Shown: positions 23,857 to 32,657 of the stretch, piece by piece
How positions within the stretch are numbered: position 1 is the first letter of the stretch
Layout of the letters: every line of letters starts with the position of its first letter
Assembly: GCF_000023325.1 (NCBI RefSeq)
Contig: NC_012785.1
Coordinates: 248,001-312,000 of the forward strand
Source: Kosmotoga olearia TBF 19.5.1
Lineage (GTDB): Bacteria; Thermotogota; Thermotogae; Petrotogales; Kosmotogaceae
Length of the DNA: 64,000 nt
Direction of reading: 5' to 3'
Made by a program: the position numbers and the translations under genes
The notes under the pieces: generated by a model
Database searches by the model: none
What the model was told of the DNA's origin: nothing
The model's input: the letters and a program-made list of their open reading frames with translations, nothing else

Positions 23857-23902
23857 AAAAATAAAACAGGGTAAGCATTAAGCTTCCCCCGTTTTTATTT
23901 TT
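23857..23902 (-). terminator. Intrinsic terminator downstream of the S1-domain gene
   Basis: On the minus strand a stem with GGGG and AAGC pairs with GCTT and CCC around a TTAAT loop, followed by TGTTTTATTTTTAG. It lies 10 bp beyond the S1 gene stop. Confidence 0.75.
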
Positions 23903-23911
23903 TGCTATTTC

Positions 23912-24277
23912 TTATCTTTTCTTGACCCCTCTTTTTTTATCGAGTCTCCTGCGGTACGCCGAAAGCTTTTGAGAGCTATCACGCATGAAACGGGCAAGTT
24001 TTCTCTCGAAATCCTGACTTGTAGCCTGTTCCTCCCCCTGATTTCCTCCGGCGTCTTTGATGGACAATTCCCATTTTCCGTCCTTAGTTGTACCAAGAAC
24101 CTTCGCTGTGATCTCCTGTCCAACTTTCAGGTAATCATCGATATTCTTTACATAACCCTTCGAAACCTTGGAAATGTGAATGAATCCTTCTTCTCCGCCT
24201 TCAAGAGTAACAAAAGCTCCGTACTTCCTAACTGCGGTAACTTTGCCCTGAACAATGTTACCAACTTTCACACTCAC
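23912..24277 (-). CDS. Single S1-domain RNA-binding protein
   Basis: 121 aa. Residues 1-75 form one S1 domain (VGNIVQGKVTAVRKYGAFVTL, EGFIHISKVSKGYVKNIDDYLKVGQEITAKVL); the remainder is a basic tail (RKLARFMRDSSQKLSAYRRRLDKK). This is the layout of the YugI/general stress protein 13 family, which binds ribosomes or mRNA. The start is a GTG with GGAGG upstream. It lies downstream of rpmE (59 bp), probably in the same transcript. Confidence 0.88.
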   Translation of the reverse strand: MSVKVGNIVQGKVTAVRKYGAFVTLEGGEEGFIHISKVSKGYVKNIDDYLKVGQEITAKVLGTTKDGKWELSIKDAGGNQGEEQATSQDFERKLARFMRDSSQKLSAYRRRLDKKRGVKKR

Positions 24278-24336
24278 ACTCTAAACCTCCAGTAATGTTT
24301 ATGATTTAGTAATGACGACATGCTGGGCTTTACAGC

Positions 24337-24546
24337 TCAGTAATTGTCGCCGTACTTGTTTCTGAATTTCTGTACTCTTCCTTCAGTATCGACGATCAAC
24401 GACCCAGTATCGCCTTTGTAGAATGGGTGGCAATTGGAGCAAAGATCGATCTTAATATCCTCTTTCATCGTCCAGAACTTGTGCTCCGCCCCGCATGTAC
24501 ACTTTACGGTGATCAGCTTTAGCTCGGGATGGATGCCTTTTTTCAT
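24337..24546 (-). CDS. rpmE: Ribosomal protein bL31, zinc-binding form
   Basis: 69 aa with the C+ pattern: CTCG near residue 16-19 and CSNC near 36-39 before HPFYKG. This is the zinc-containing primary version of bL31. A consensus promoter and a good ribosome-binding site (GAGGTGAAG) precede it. Confidence 0.96.
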   Translation of the reverse strand: MKKGIHPELKLITVKCTCGAEHKFWTMKEDIKIDLCSNCHPFYKGDTGSLIVDTEGRVQKFRNKYGDNY

Positions 24547-24586
24547 CAGGACTTCACCTCTTCAATAGTTTAATTTTACAGGCTTC

Positions 24587-24615
24587 ATTATATCATATGT
24601 TTTAGAAGCTGTCAA
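24587..24615 (-). promoter_or_regulatory. Consensus promoter of rpmE
   Basis: Minus strand TTGACA (24610-24615), 17-nt spacer, TATAAT (24587-24592); the -10 is also extended (TGATATAAT). A perfect match to the housekeeping sigma consensus about 41 nt before the ATG. Confidence 0.92.
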
Positions 24616-24660
24616 AAAGGAGACAGTCTCTAACAAATTTTTGTGCGCCCGGAGATAATT

Positions 24661-25650
24661 ATGAAGGATATCGAGAGAGTTTTTGAATCTGTAAAGGGAA
24701 AAATTTATGAAGAAGGTTTTACAACTTTTTATTATGAGAGGAAAGAATGGGTCGAAAGGCTCGCGCTACTTTTGAGACGTAACTCTGAAAGTGGCCTGCG
24801 ACTTTTAAAGAGAGAACTGGATAATTCCAGTCCCCTGCTCAGTTTCTCTGATGAGAATCTGTCTTTTATAATCGATATCCTCAAAGATTCCGAAAGAGAT
24901 GTTAAAGAACGGATAGTGCTGGCTTCGGATCTGAGCGGTGATACCGTTGGTAATACGGCTCATTTGCTTTATCTGATATATCCAAAGCATTACCCGCCTG
25001 TTCCTAAGGCCATCGGAAATGAGATGGTAACTGTGGAAGAGTATTATAGCTGGAAGAAAAGAGCAGAGAAGTTTCTGGGTAACATCGTAGATAATTACAT
25101 CATGCTCGAAAGTGCCTTTCTTTTTAAACCATCGCCAAAAATTAGCGAAGGAATTGAAGAATTTTTCAAGGGACTTTCGTTCATCAATGTAAAAGGAATC
25201 AAGAAAGCCCGGGAAGAATACAAGAAATTAAAAGGGAAACAAAAAGAAAGAGTTGTCCGGTTCTTAAATGATTCTTATGTGAAGAAGGTAGTTACAAGTA
25301 AAAGGGTTTCTCCTGTTGTTATAGATGGAAGTAATATTGTTTTTTCGCAACAGCCTTTTCCAGACATCGCGAGGCTCGACAAACTTTTTAATTTCATGGG
25401 AAGGGCAAAAGAAGCGCTCTTTCCATACCGGATAGTGTTTGATGCAAATATACGCTATATAATAAGAGGTTACCAGCAAAGCCAGTTAGAGAAGTGGCTG
25501 GTTTTACCGAATGTAGAACTTTATTCACCTGCTGATGATAGAATTATCATGCTTGCTAGAAGCCTGAAGGCAAAAGTGATAAGCTATGATAGATTTCTTG
25601 AACATAATACTTCTGGAATCAAAATTCTAAGACCGGAGGATCTGTTGTGA
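24661..25650 (+). CDS. Uncharacterised protein with C-terminal NYN/PIN-like nuclease domain
   Basis: About 329 aa. Residues 1-205 are a charged helical region I cannot assign. The C-terminal 120 residues read VVIDGSNIVFSQ, YRIVFDANIRYII, LYSPADDRIIMLAR and VISYDRFLEHN, the pattern of NYN-type (YacP/Zc3h12a-like) RNases with acidic residues at the strand ends. An RNA-processing role is inferred. ATG at 24661 is chosen because GGAG (24651-24654) lies 6 nt before it. The queA start overlaps its stop by 4 bp. Confidence 0.75.
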   Translation: MKDIERVFESVKGKIYEEGFTTFYYERKEWVERLALLLRRNSESGLRLLKRELDNSSPLLSFSDENLSFIIDILKDSERDVKERIVLASDLSGDTVGNTAHLLYLIYPKHYPPVPKAIGNEMVTVEEYYSWKKRAEKFLGNIVDNYIMLESAFLFKPSPKISEGIEEFFKGLSFINVKGIKKAREEYKKLKGKQKERVVRFLNDSYVKKVVTSKRVSPVVIDGSNIVFSQQPFPDIARLDKLFNFMGRAKEALFPYRIVFDANIRYIIRGYQQSQLEKWLVLPNVELYSPADDRIIMLARSLKAKVISYDRFLEHNTSGIKILRPEDLL

Positions 25651-26669
25651 ATATGAAAGTATCAGATTTTGATTACGAACTCCCAAAAGAGTTGATAGCT
25701 CAAGAACCTGTTCAACCTAGAGACCATAGTCGTTTGATGGTGATTAGAAGAGATAGGGAGAATTTTGAGCACACACATTTTTACCGGATAATCGATTATC
25801 TTGAGCCTGGCGATTTGCTGGTTATGAATGACAGTAAGGTTATCCCCGCACGGCTGTTGGGGAAAAAATCCACTGGGGCAAAGGTGGAGATCGTTCTGAT
25901 CGAAAAAGTAGGTTCTAAACAATGGAAGGCAATCGTTAGGCCAGGAAGCAAGATAAAACGCGGTAATGTGCTCCTTTTTGAAGATTTGCAGTGTGAGGTT
26001 GTAGAACATTGCGATGATTCAACAAGAATCCTTGAATTCACCGGCAGCAATCCATGGGAAAAGATAAGGCGTATCGGCAAATTGCCTATACCACCTTACA
26101 TTTCTAAATACCCTGATGATCCTAATCTCTATCAAACGGTATATGCAAAAAAAGACGGTTCCGTTGCAGCTCCAACGGCGGGATTGCACTTCACGGATTC
26201 TTTGCTCAAAAAACTCAAAGAAAAAGGAATCAAAATGGCTTTCGTGACACTACATGTTGGTCTTGGAACCTTCCGCCCGGTTAAGGTCGAAAATGTCGAA
26301 GATCACGTTATGCACTCGGAATATTACACACTTCCCGAAGAAACGGTTGAGTTAATTAAGGAAACTAAAAGAAATGGGAACCGTGTCATTGCTGTTGGAA
26401 CCACGGTAGTCAGAACTCTGGAAGCCGTTGCACAAAAACACGACGGAAAACTCGTCGCGGAATCAGGGAGAACGGATATATTCATCTATCCACCTTACGA
26501 GTTTAAAGTCATCGATGGCCTTATAACAAATTTTCACCTTCCAAAGTCCACGCTTTTAATGCTCGTGGCAGCTTTTACTGGACGCGAAAAAATACTAAAA
26601 GCCTATAATGAAGCTATAAAGCTTCGTTACCGCTTTTTCTCATTCGGCGATGCTTGCTTCATTTACTGA
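25647..26669 (+). CDS. queA: S-adenosylmethionine:tRNA ribosyltransferase-isomerase
   Basis: 340 aa. Makes epoxyqueuosine in tRNA from preQ1-modified tRNA and SAM. Family landmarks: VSDFDYELPKELIAQEPVQPRDHSRLMV, AAPTAGLHFT, HVGLGTFRPV, HSEYYTLP and TNFHLPKSTLLMLVAAF. GTG at 25647, or ATG two codons later, follows GGAGG. Its 3' end overlaps the convergent membrane-protein gene by 30 bp. Confidence 0.96.
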   Translation: MNMKVSDFDYELPKELIAQEPVQPRDHSRLMVIRRDRENFEHTHFYRIIDYLEPGDLLVMNDSKVIPARLLGKKSTGAKVEIVLIEKVGSKQWKAIVRPGSKIKRGNVLLFEDLQCEVVEHCDDSTRILEFTGSNPWEKIRRIGKLPIPPYISKYPDDPNLYQTVYAKKDGSVAAPTAGLHFTDSLLKKLKEKGIKMAFVTLHVGLGTFRPVKVENVEDHVMHSEYYTLPEETVELIKETKRNGNRVIAVGTTVVRTLEAVAQKHDGKLVAESGRTDIFIYPPYEFKVIDGLITNFHLPKSTLLMLVAAFTGREKILKAYNEAIKLRYRFFSFGDACFIY

Positions 26670-28706
26670 GTTTTCTGATTCAAGCCACGGTTCAAAAAAA
26701 TGTTTCCACAGTTGTTTGAGAAGTATGGCTACCGGTGCAGCAAGAAATGCACCCAATATTCCCAGCAACTGTCCCATGAACAGGACAAGGAGGATAACCA
26801 TTACGGGGTTAACTCTATTGTAATCACCCATGAGTTTCAAGAATATGATGAAAGCTGCTGAATGGATCGCTATAAGAGCAATCACAAAGATTATCAATCC
26901 TGAAAGACTTGGTTGGGCTGCTATCAGGAGAATGATGGGAACTATTTCAAATATAACACCAACAACGGGAACAAGATTGGTAATCGCAGCCCAAAATCCA
27001 ATCAAAAGGCTATAACCAAGCCCGAGAAACTTTATCAGGAGTCCAACGGTTATACCCACTATAAGAGCTATAAACAGTATGGAAAGTATGTAGCGTTTCA
27101 TGTTTCCATGAAGTTCCCTTAAAAAGTTTGCCGCAATTCTTCTATACTGCCGTGGATAGAGTTTTGGAGCAAGCCTTTTGAAAAAGGCAAAGTAAAAACT
27201 CGTGTATATCGAACCGATTACCACAAAAAACACTATCGTAAAGGTTTCAGAAGCGATGTTGGGAATTTTTTCTAGCATTGAATTCGTATAATCCCTCAGC
27301 TTCACTTTGAGTTCTAAAAGAAAAGTCCTGGTGGTCAAAAGAATAGATGCCTTCGTTTCTCTTTTTACGTTGAACCAATCAAGCAATTCGTTTGTATAAG
27401 CAAGCCAATTGCCATCATAACTCTCGAAGTTGCTTGCCAGATTGGTTGCAAAGTCCCTGGTAAATCGCTGGAAATACTTTTCCTCTTCTTTGCTCAATCC
27501 TATTGGTTTATAAGTTTCGAGTATTTCTTCAACACGTCTTTTTATTCCATCTCGTAGATTCGGTTCTTCCATTATAACGATGTAGGCCCTTTCCAGATCC
27601 GGAAAATTAACCGTATAACGTTGTAGCTCGCTGCGCTCTTTTTCGGTCATGTAATAAGCTTTCAGTGAATTCACATCGTTTGCTCCGGGAGAATAAATTT
27701 TGACACGGAATAAACCCGGAGGAAAAACAGAAACAAGTTCTTTTTCTATAAATTCCCTGATTTTTTCCGGTTCCCCGTCAGGAAGCGGAATCATAAGTAA
27801 GTAACGAGTATTTATTTCTTCATCTACTATCTGTTTTATCTCCGATATGAATTCTGAAAATGTTTTGTCCGGATTGAATTCATAAGAGTATTTGTTTATT
27901 ATTTTGAGCAAGGCATTTCGGCTCTGAATCGTAAAAGGAACGTATATGTTGCTGTCTCGAAGATTACCTTGTTGTGATATTTCTTCTGACAAGCGTGCTG
28001 CTATATCATGTGCTATGGCAACTGCAACTGTCTCTGGAGAAATGCATTCTTTTATTTTATTTTCAAGTTTTGTTCTGAATATCCTTTCGTCTGATGATAC
28101 AAGCGCTCCGTAAATTTCCACTTTCTTTATATCTGGTGATGTAGGGACTTCTTCAAAATACTCTTTCAGTTTTTCTGTCGCACTTCTGAGCTGCAATTCA
28201 AGGTAATTTGGATTTCTCTTTACCGAAGAAGCCGCTAAAAGGTAATCCTCTATCTCCTTGATCATTTGCTCTTTGCTTGCGCCCATCCTGTCGAGAATGA
28301 TTCTATATTGCGATTCGATAACTCTGTCTCGGTTACCCACTTCCAGCACCCACAAGGTGGTGCCGACATATCCAGTGGATATTGTTTTATCATCGGAAGG
28401 GAAGAAATCAAGAACGAGGTTGTAAAAATTTGGGACCTGTTTCAAGACAAGTGGAACAATAAAGAACATTATCATAATTATCGTTAAAAAGACACTCAGC
28501 AATCCGATGATAAGAGCTAACGCTCTTTTGATTTTGAGCTTCGTTGTTGCAAATTTTGCCCAGGTAACTACTATAAACACAATAACCAGAGTTGCAAGAA
28601 CCACAATAGCTGTGGTCGGTGAGAGTAAGAAAATCATGAACGCGATGAAGAGATACAAAAATGTCAGTAACGCCACAAACAATCTACCTTTGTTGGAACG
28701 CTTCAT
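26640..28706 (-). CDS. AI-2E/PerM-family membrane protein with very large extracytoplasmic insertion
   Basis: About 688 aa, roughly twice the usual 350. Three N-terminal membrane helices (about residues 5-95) are followed by about 340 mostly charged residues and then the conserved C-terminal block: FTIVFFVVIGSIYTSFYFAFF, RYILSILFIALIVGITVGLL, GFWAAITNLVPVVGVIFEIVP and VILLVLFMGQLLGILGAFLAAPVA. The block is typical of the AI-2E transporter superfamily, which includes Na+/H+ antiporters and permeases. ATG at 28706 is supported by AAAGGAG. It follows asparaginase in the same operon. Confidence 0.88.
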   Translation of the reverse strand: MKRSNKGRLFVALLTFLYLFIAFMIFLLSPTTAIVVLATLVIVFIVVTWAKFATTKLKIKRALALIIGLLSVFLTIIMIMFFIVPLVLKQVPNFYNLVLDFFPSDDKTISTGYVGTTLWVLEVGNRDRVIESQYRIILDRMGASKEQMIKEIEDYLLAASSVKRNPNYLELQLRSATEKLKEYFEEVPTSPDIKKVEIYGALVSSDERIFRTKLENKIKECISPETVAVAIAHDIAARLSEEISQQGNLRDSNIYVPFTIQSRNALLKIINKYSYEFNPDKTFSEFISEIKQIVDEEINTRYLLMIPLPDGEPEKIREFIEKELVSVFPPGLFRVKIYSPGANDVNSLKAYYMTEKERSELQRYTVNFPDLERAYIVIMEEPNLRDGIKRRVEEILETYKPIGLSKEEEKYFQRFTRDFATNLASNFESYDGNWLAYTNELLDWFNVKRETKASILLTTRTFLLELKVKLRDYTNSMLEKIPNIASETFTIVFFVVIGSIYTSFYFAFFKRLAPKLYPRQYRRIAANFLRELHGNMKRYILSILFIALIVGITVGLLIKFLGLGYSLLIGFWAAITNLVPVVGVIFEIVPIILLIAAQPSLSGLIIFVIALIAIHSAAFIIFLKLMGDYNRVNPVMVILLVLFMGQLLGILGAFLAAPVAILLKQLWKHFFEPWLESENSVNEASIAE

Positions 28707-28723
28707 ACGCGAGCATTCTCCTT

Positions 28724-29704
28724 TCAACTATGCTGAAAATATTCAGCAATTTTCGTTAGATCATCGGTCAACCCCATTACTACCATTAATTTAATTCGAG
28801 CTTTTTGAGAGGAAAGGCCCGGTGCAAAAATAACGCCTAAATCATGTAAACTCCGTCCGCCACCTTTGTACCCATAAATGCCGAGAACCCTTCCTTTGAA
28901 GCATCGTGATGTTATCACAACGGGAAAACTAAGATCTTTTATCAGTACTTTTAAAGCATCTTCAACCTTTGGCGGGACGTTTCCGCGCCCAAAGGCTTCT
29001 ATCACGAGACCTTTGTAACCAAGTTCTGGTAATTTTTCTATTATTCTTCCGTCATCACCTACAAAGGTTTTTATCAGAGCTACATTTTCTTCAATGAATC
29101 TAACTCTGTAGTTTTCTCTATAGTATAATCTTCTAAAGTATACCACCTTGTCTTCATCAACTATTCCGAGAGGTCCATATCCAGGGGAATCAAAGGTAGC
29201 CACGTTACTGGTATAGGTTTTTGTAACTTCCTTTGCAGCATGAATCTCGTCGTTCAAACAAACCAATGTCCCCAATCCTCTTGAAGCCGGGGACAAAGCT
29301 ACCTTCACAGAAGATACAACGTTCCTTGGGCCATCGGTACCTAGCTCGTTGATGTTTCGCATGGCTGCCGTGCAAACAACCGGCTTATCGGATTGAACGG
29401 TCAGATCCAGAAAATAAGCGGATTCTTCAAGGGTATCCGTTCCATGGGTTATCACCACTCCAGCAATATTTTCATCTTTTAGAATATCGTTTACAAGACT
29501 CGATAAATTCCACAACATCGAAGGGGTCATATAAGGGCTGGGGACATTACTGAAATCGTAATGTCGTATCTTTGCGATTGCAGATAATCCGTCAACTTCT
29601 GCCACATGAACGTTCATTCCACTTGCGGGAACAGAAGCACCTGTTGATGGATCCCTTACCATTGCGATGGTACCTCCGGTTGTAATTATCGCGATTTCAG
29701 GCAA
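28724..29704 (-). CDS. L-asparaginase
   Basis: 326 aa. Hydrolyses asparagine to aspartate and ammonia. N-terminal ITTGGTIAMV contains the first catalytic threonine, and GVVITHGTDTLEESAYFLDL contains the second Thr-Asp pair. No signal peptide, so a cytoplasmic type I enzyme is likely. It overlaps the radical SAM gene upstream by 19 bp and lies 17 bp upstream of the large membrane protein. Confidence 0.93.
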   Translation of the reverse strand: MPEIAIITTGGTIAMVRDPSTGASVPASGMNVHVAEVDGLSAIAKIRHYDFSNVPSPYMTPSMLWNLSSLVNDILKDENIAGVVITHGTDTLEESAYFLDLTVQSDKPVVCTAAMRNINELGTDGPRNVVSSVKVALSPASRGLGTLVCLNDEIHAAKEVTKTYTSNVATFDSPGYGPLGIVDEDKVVYFRRLYYRENYRVRFIEENVALIKTFVGDDGRIIEKLPELGYKGLVIEAFGRGNVPPKVEDALKVLIKDLSFPVVITSRCFKGRVLGIYGYKGGGRSLHDLGVIFAPGLSSQKARIKLMVVMGLTDDLTKIAEYFQHS

Positions 29705-31341
29705 TCCGTCTTACCTCCTATCTGAAGTCTTAATTTTTTAAGATTGTTTACGGTTTCCTGCTCAAGCAAATTCACGAGTTCTTCCCAATTTTTGAAGGGT
29801 CTGTTCAATACCAACATTGTTGCTCTGTTTTTCCCGATGCCCGGCAAAAAAGTAAGTTCCCTCAAACTCAGACTGTTTAAATCAGCATTTACTGGTATTG
29901 CCGTTATAGAACGTATCCCATGTCCGATAACAACCATATCGGTTGGGCTCTCGAACTTTACCGGGCTTCCCACAAGAATTGGGTAGGTTCCAAGAGGTCT
30001 TCCAAAGGTTATATCTCCCTGAGTGTACTCCGGAATTACCTTTCTCAGTATCGCACCCACCGGAAATACCTTTTTAAGCATGGGAGTATCGAATTCCTTC
30101 CGTATCGTTTCTTTGTGTTTTATAAATGCTTTCTTAGAGAATTTAGGAAGAACCTGGTGCGATAATGGCGTCCCTTCAAATATCATAACCTGACGAATGT
30201 TGAGCCGTCTGATGAGCCAATCATTATCATATATCTTTTTCAGGTATGCTCTGTCTATCTTAAAGGTCTCTTTTGAATGACCCGGCAATCCATACAGGAG
30301 GTTTATCCCTGGAAGGAGCTTTGGAACACCATCAACTCTGAAAGCTCCTATTTCATTTACGATTTCAATTGCCTTCAAAATATCCTCAGCGGAACCACCA
30401 AGATTGTTCAACCTTCTAACGGTTTCATCGAAACTCTCAACACCAAAAGAGATTATATCTCCCGGTGTATCGTATCGGGCAATGGTTTCAAGGATTTTTC
30501 TTGATTCTTCGGGGTATTGGGCTATAAAAATCGGATTCCCGTTGTCTATGTGTAAAACTTCCGGCTTGAGAATCTCCGTAGCTAATCTGAACAAGTTTTC
30601 CACTGCTTCAGGATCCGGCTTCCCCACATCTCTATTGTAACCATAAGCCACAACATTTGCACTACGTCCAAACCTCAAAGCTTTAACTCCCACATCTTTT
30701 AATGCTCTCAATTCTCTTTCTATGCCTCTCAAATCACGGCTTTCAAACTTCCCGTAAAGCAGTGATTCTGTACAAAAAGAGCAGTAGCCGTCAGAACGTT
30801 CGCACCCGGACGAAATATCGAATTCGATCATGACATCTGGATAACGCGGGTGCTGTGGTACAATCCTCGCACCAATGGGATATAGCTCGTTCAATATCTC
30901 GTATCTTGAACCCTTCAATTCCAATCCCAAAAAATCTGCAAGTTGAAGTTCATGGGAAAGCAGCGCATCCACTTCGCTGAGCTCTACGTTCATAGCCTTT
31001 GTTCCGCCTTTCAGACTGTATCCAAGTGCTATTGGTCCACAAATAATCTTCTGTGGTTCTTTGTTTCCGGAAAGAAGCTTTTTAATATCATTAAGGGTTA
31101 CTGGATTGCCCCCAACATATCGACCGGGAGTGGTTATCCCGCCGTGCACAACGAGAATCTGGTGGCCGCGAAAAGCTTCCCAGAGTTCTTTTTTCCTGAC
31201 ATCGTCTATTGTATGGTATTCCACTTCGTATCCAGCCCGAAACAGAATCCCCGCCAGTAACCTGATCTTTGGAGAAATATAAGGCGAAACACCAAAAGCG
31301 GCGGGTTCATCTATATAACCATCGACAAGCACAGCCTTCAT
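29686..31341 (-). CDS. Radical SAM enzyme with C-terminal helix-hairpin-helix (COG1031 type)
   Basis: About 551 aa. An N-terminal Rossmann-like region is followed by a radical SAM core with an unusual cluster motif: CERSDGYCSFC, that is C-x6-C-x2-C rather than C-x3-C-x2-C. The C terminus has a helix-hairpin-helix (LTFLPGIGKNRATMLVLNRPF). This matches the COG1031 group best known from archaea; substrate unknown, with nucleic acid binding suggested by the HhH. ATG at 31341 is chosen because GGAGG lies 10 nt before it. Confidence 0.87.
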   Translation of the reverse strand: MKAVLVDGYIDEPAAFGVSPYISPKIRLLAGILFRAGYEVEYHTIDDVRKKELWEAFRGHQILVVHGGITTPGRYVGGNPVTLNDIKKLLSGNKEPQKIICGPIALGYSLKGGTKAMNVELSEVDALLSHELQLADFLGLELKGSRYEILNELYPIGARIVPQHPRYPDVMIEFDISSGCERSDGYCSFCTESLLYGKFESRDLRGIERELRALKDVGVKALRFGRSANVVAYGYNRDVGKPDPEAVENLFRLATEILKPEVLHIDNGNPIFIAQYPEESRKILETIARYDTPGDIISFGVESFDETVRRLNNLGGSAEDILKAIEIVNEIGAFRVDGVPKLLPGINLLYGLPGHSKETFKIDRAYLKKIYDNDWLIRRLNIRQVMIFEGTPLSHQVLPKFSKKAFIKHKETIRKEFDTPMLKKVFPVGAILRKVIPEYTQGDITFGRPLGTYPILVGSPVKFESPTDMVVIGHGIRSITAIPVNADLNSLSLRELTFLPGIGKNRATMLVLNRPFKNWEELVNLLEQETVNNLKKLRLQIGGKTDCLKSR

Positions 31342-31395
31342 GAAGTTTTCATCCTCCATTCTCGGGATTTTTCATACATCCCCTCATTAAGAGTG

Positions 31396-31401
31396 TATAA
31401 T
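31396..31401 (+). promoter_or_regulatory. Possible -10 box of clpX
   Basis: TATAAT at 31396-31401, 44 nt before the clpX start, between divergent genes. The -35 region (TTCATA at 31371) is poorly spaced. TATTATAC on the other strand overlaps it and could serve the radical SAM gene. Confidence 0.4.
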
Positions 31402-31445
31402 ATATTGAAGAAATTTGGACCAAATAGATTTGGGAGGTAATATCT

Positions 31446-32657
31446 TTGCCATTCGAAAGAAAATGTTCATTTTGTGGAAGACCTGCTTCTCAGGTAAAAA
31501 AGTTAATATCCGGAGCAGAAGGTTACATCTGTGACGAGTGTGTTGAACTATTCCACGATATTCTAAAAGAAGATACAAAGGTGAGGCGGGAACCCGGGAA
31601 AAAGCTGCCGAAACCTGCCGAAATAAAGGCAATACTGGATCAGTACGTTATCGGTCAGGAAAAGGCAAAGAAAACAATCTCTGTCGCTGTTTATAACCAT
31701 TACAAACGTGTTTTCATTGGAAGCGATGACATCGAAGTGGAAAAGTCCAACATTATGTTAATCGGTCCCACAGGCTCCGGAAAAACGCTGATTGCCCGAA
31801 CTCTGGCAAAGATTCTCGATGTCCCTTTTGCCATAGCTGACGCTACACCGTTGACTGAAGCCGGTTATGTTGGCGAAGATGTGGAGAATGTTATCCTGAG
31901 GCTTTTACAAGCTGCAAATTTTGATGTAGAACGCGCGCAATACGGAATCATATATATTGACGAGATAGATAAAATAACGCGCAAAACCTCCAATCCGTCC
32001 ATAACCAGAGACGTTTCCGGCGAGGGCGTCCAACAGGCACTTTTGAAGATAGTGGAGGGTACAATTGCAAATGTTCCGCCTCAGGGAGGAAGAAAACATC
32101 CCTATCAGGAGTTCATAAAGATCGACACCACCAATATCCTTTTCATCGTTGGTGGAGCCTTTGACGGCCTGGATGAGATTATAAAAGAGAGGATCTTGAC
32201 CTCTACCATGGGGTTCGGGGCAGAGGTCAAAGGAAAAGATTCCTATCGCCTTGGCGAAATTCTTGCTCAGGTTGGTCCGGATGACTTGATTCACTACGGT
32301 ATGATTCCAGAGTTTGTCGGCAGATTTCCCGTGGTCGCCACACTGGATGACTTGAGTGTAGAAGATTTGAAAAGAATAATGCTGGAACCAAAGAATGCCG
32401 TCATAAAACAGTACCAGAAACTCCTGGAGATCGAAGGTATAACACTTCAATTTACCGAAGACGCATTGACTGCTATCGCCAAAGAAGCCTTGAAGCGGGG
32501 TACCGGCGCGAGGGCAATAAAGAGCGTTATAGAATCTGTTATGCTCGATATTATGTTTGAAGCTCCAAGTATGGAGAATGTTGAAAAGATCATCATGACC
32601 AAAGATGTTATAGAGGGACGCGCAAAACCTGAAATAATAACGAGGGAATCAGCCTGA
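31446..32657 (+). CDS. clpX: ATP-dependent Clp protease ATP-binding subunit ClpX
   Basis: 403 aa hexameric unfoldase. N-terminal zinc-binding domain with Cys7, Cys10, Cys29 and Cys32; Walker A GPTGSGKT at 107-114; [10 protein letters not shown] Walker B; pore-loop region GYVGEDVEN; sensor 2 GTGARAIKS. It begins at TTG 31446 with GGGAGG 8 nt upstream. It overlaps tsaD by 1 bp. clpP is not in the window. Confidence 0.97.
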   Translation: MPFERKCSFCGRPASQVKKLISGAEGYICDECVELFHDILKEDTKVRREPGKKLPKPAEIKAILDQYVIGQEKAKKTISVAVYNHYKRVFIGSDDIEVEKSNIMLIGPTGSGKTLIARTLAKILDVPFAIADATPLTEAGYVGEDVENVILRLLQAANFDVERAQYGIIYIDEIDKITRKTSNPSITRDVSGEGVQQALLKIVEGTIANVPPQGGRKHPYQEFIKIDTTNILFIVGGAFDGLDEIIKERILTSTMGFGAEVKGKDSYRLGEILAQVGPDDLIHYGMIPEFVGRFPVVATLDDLSVEDLKRIMLEPKNAVIKQYQKLLEIEGITLQFTEDALTAIAKEALKRGTGARAIKSVIESVMLDIMFEAPSMENVEKIIMTKDVIEGRAKPEIITRESA

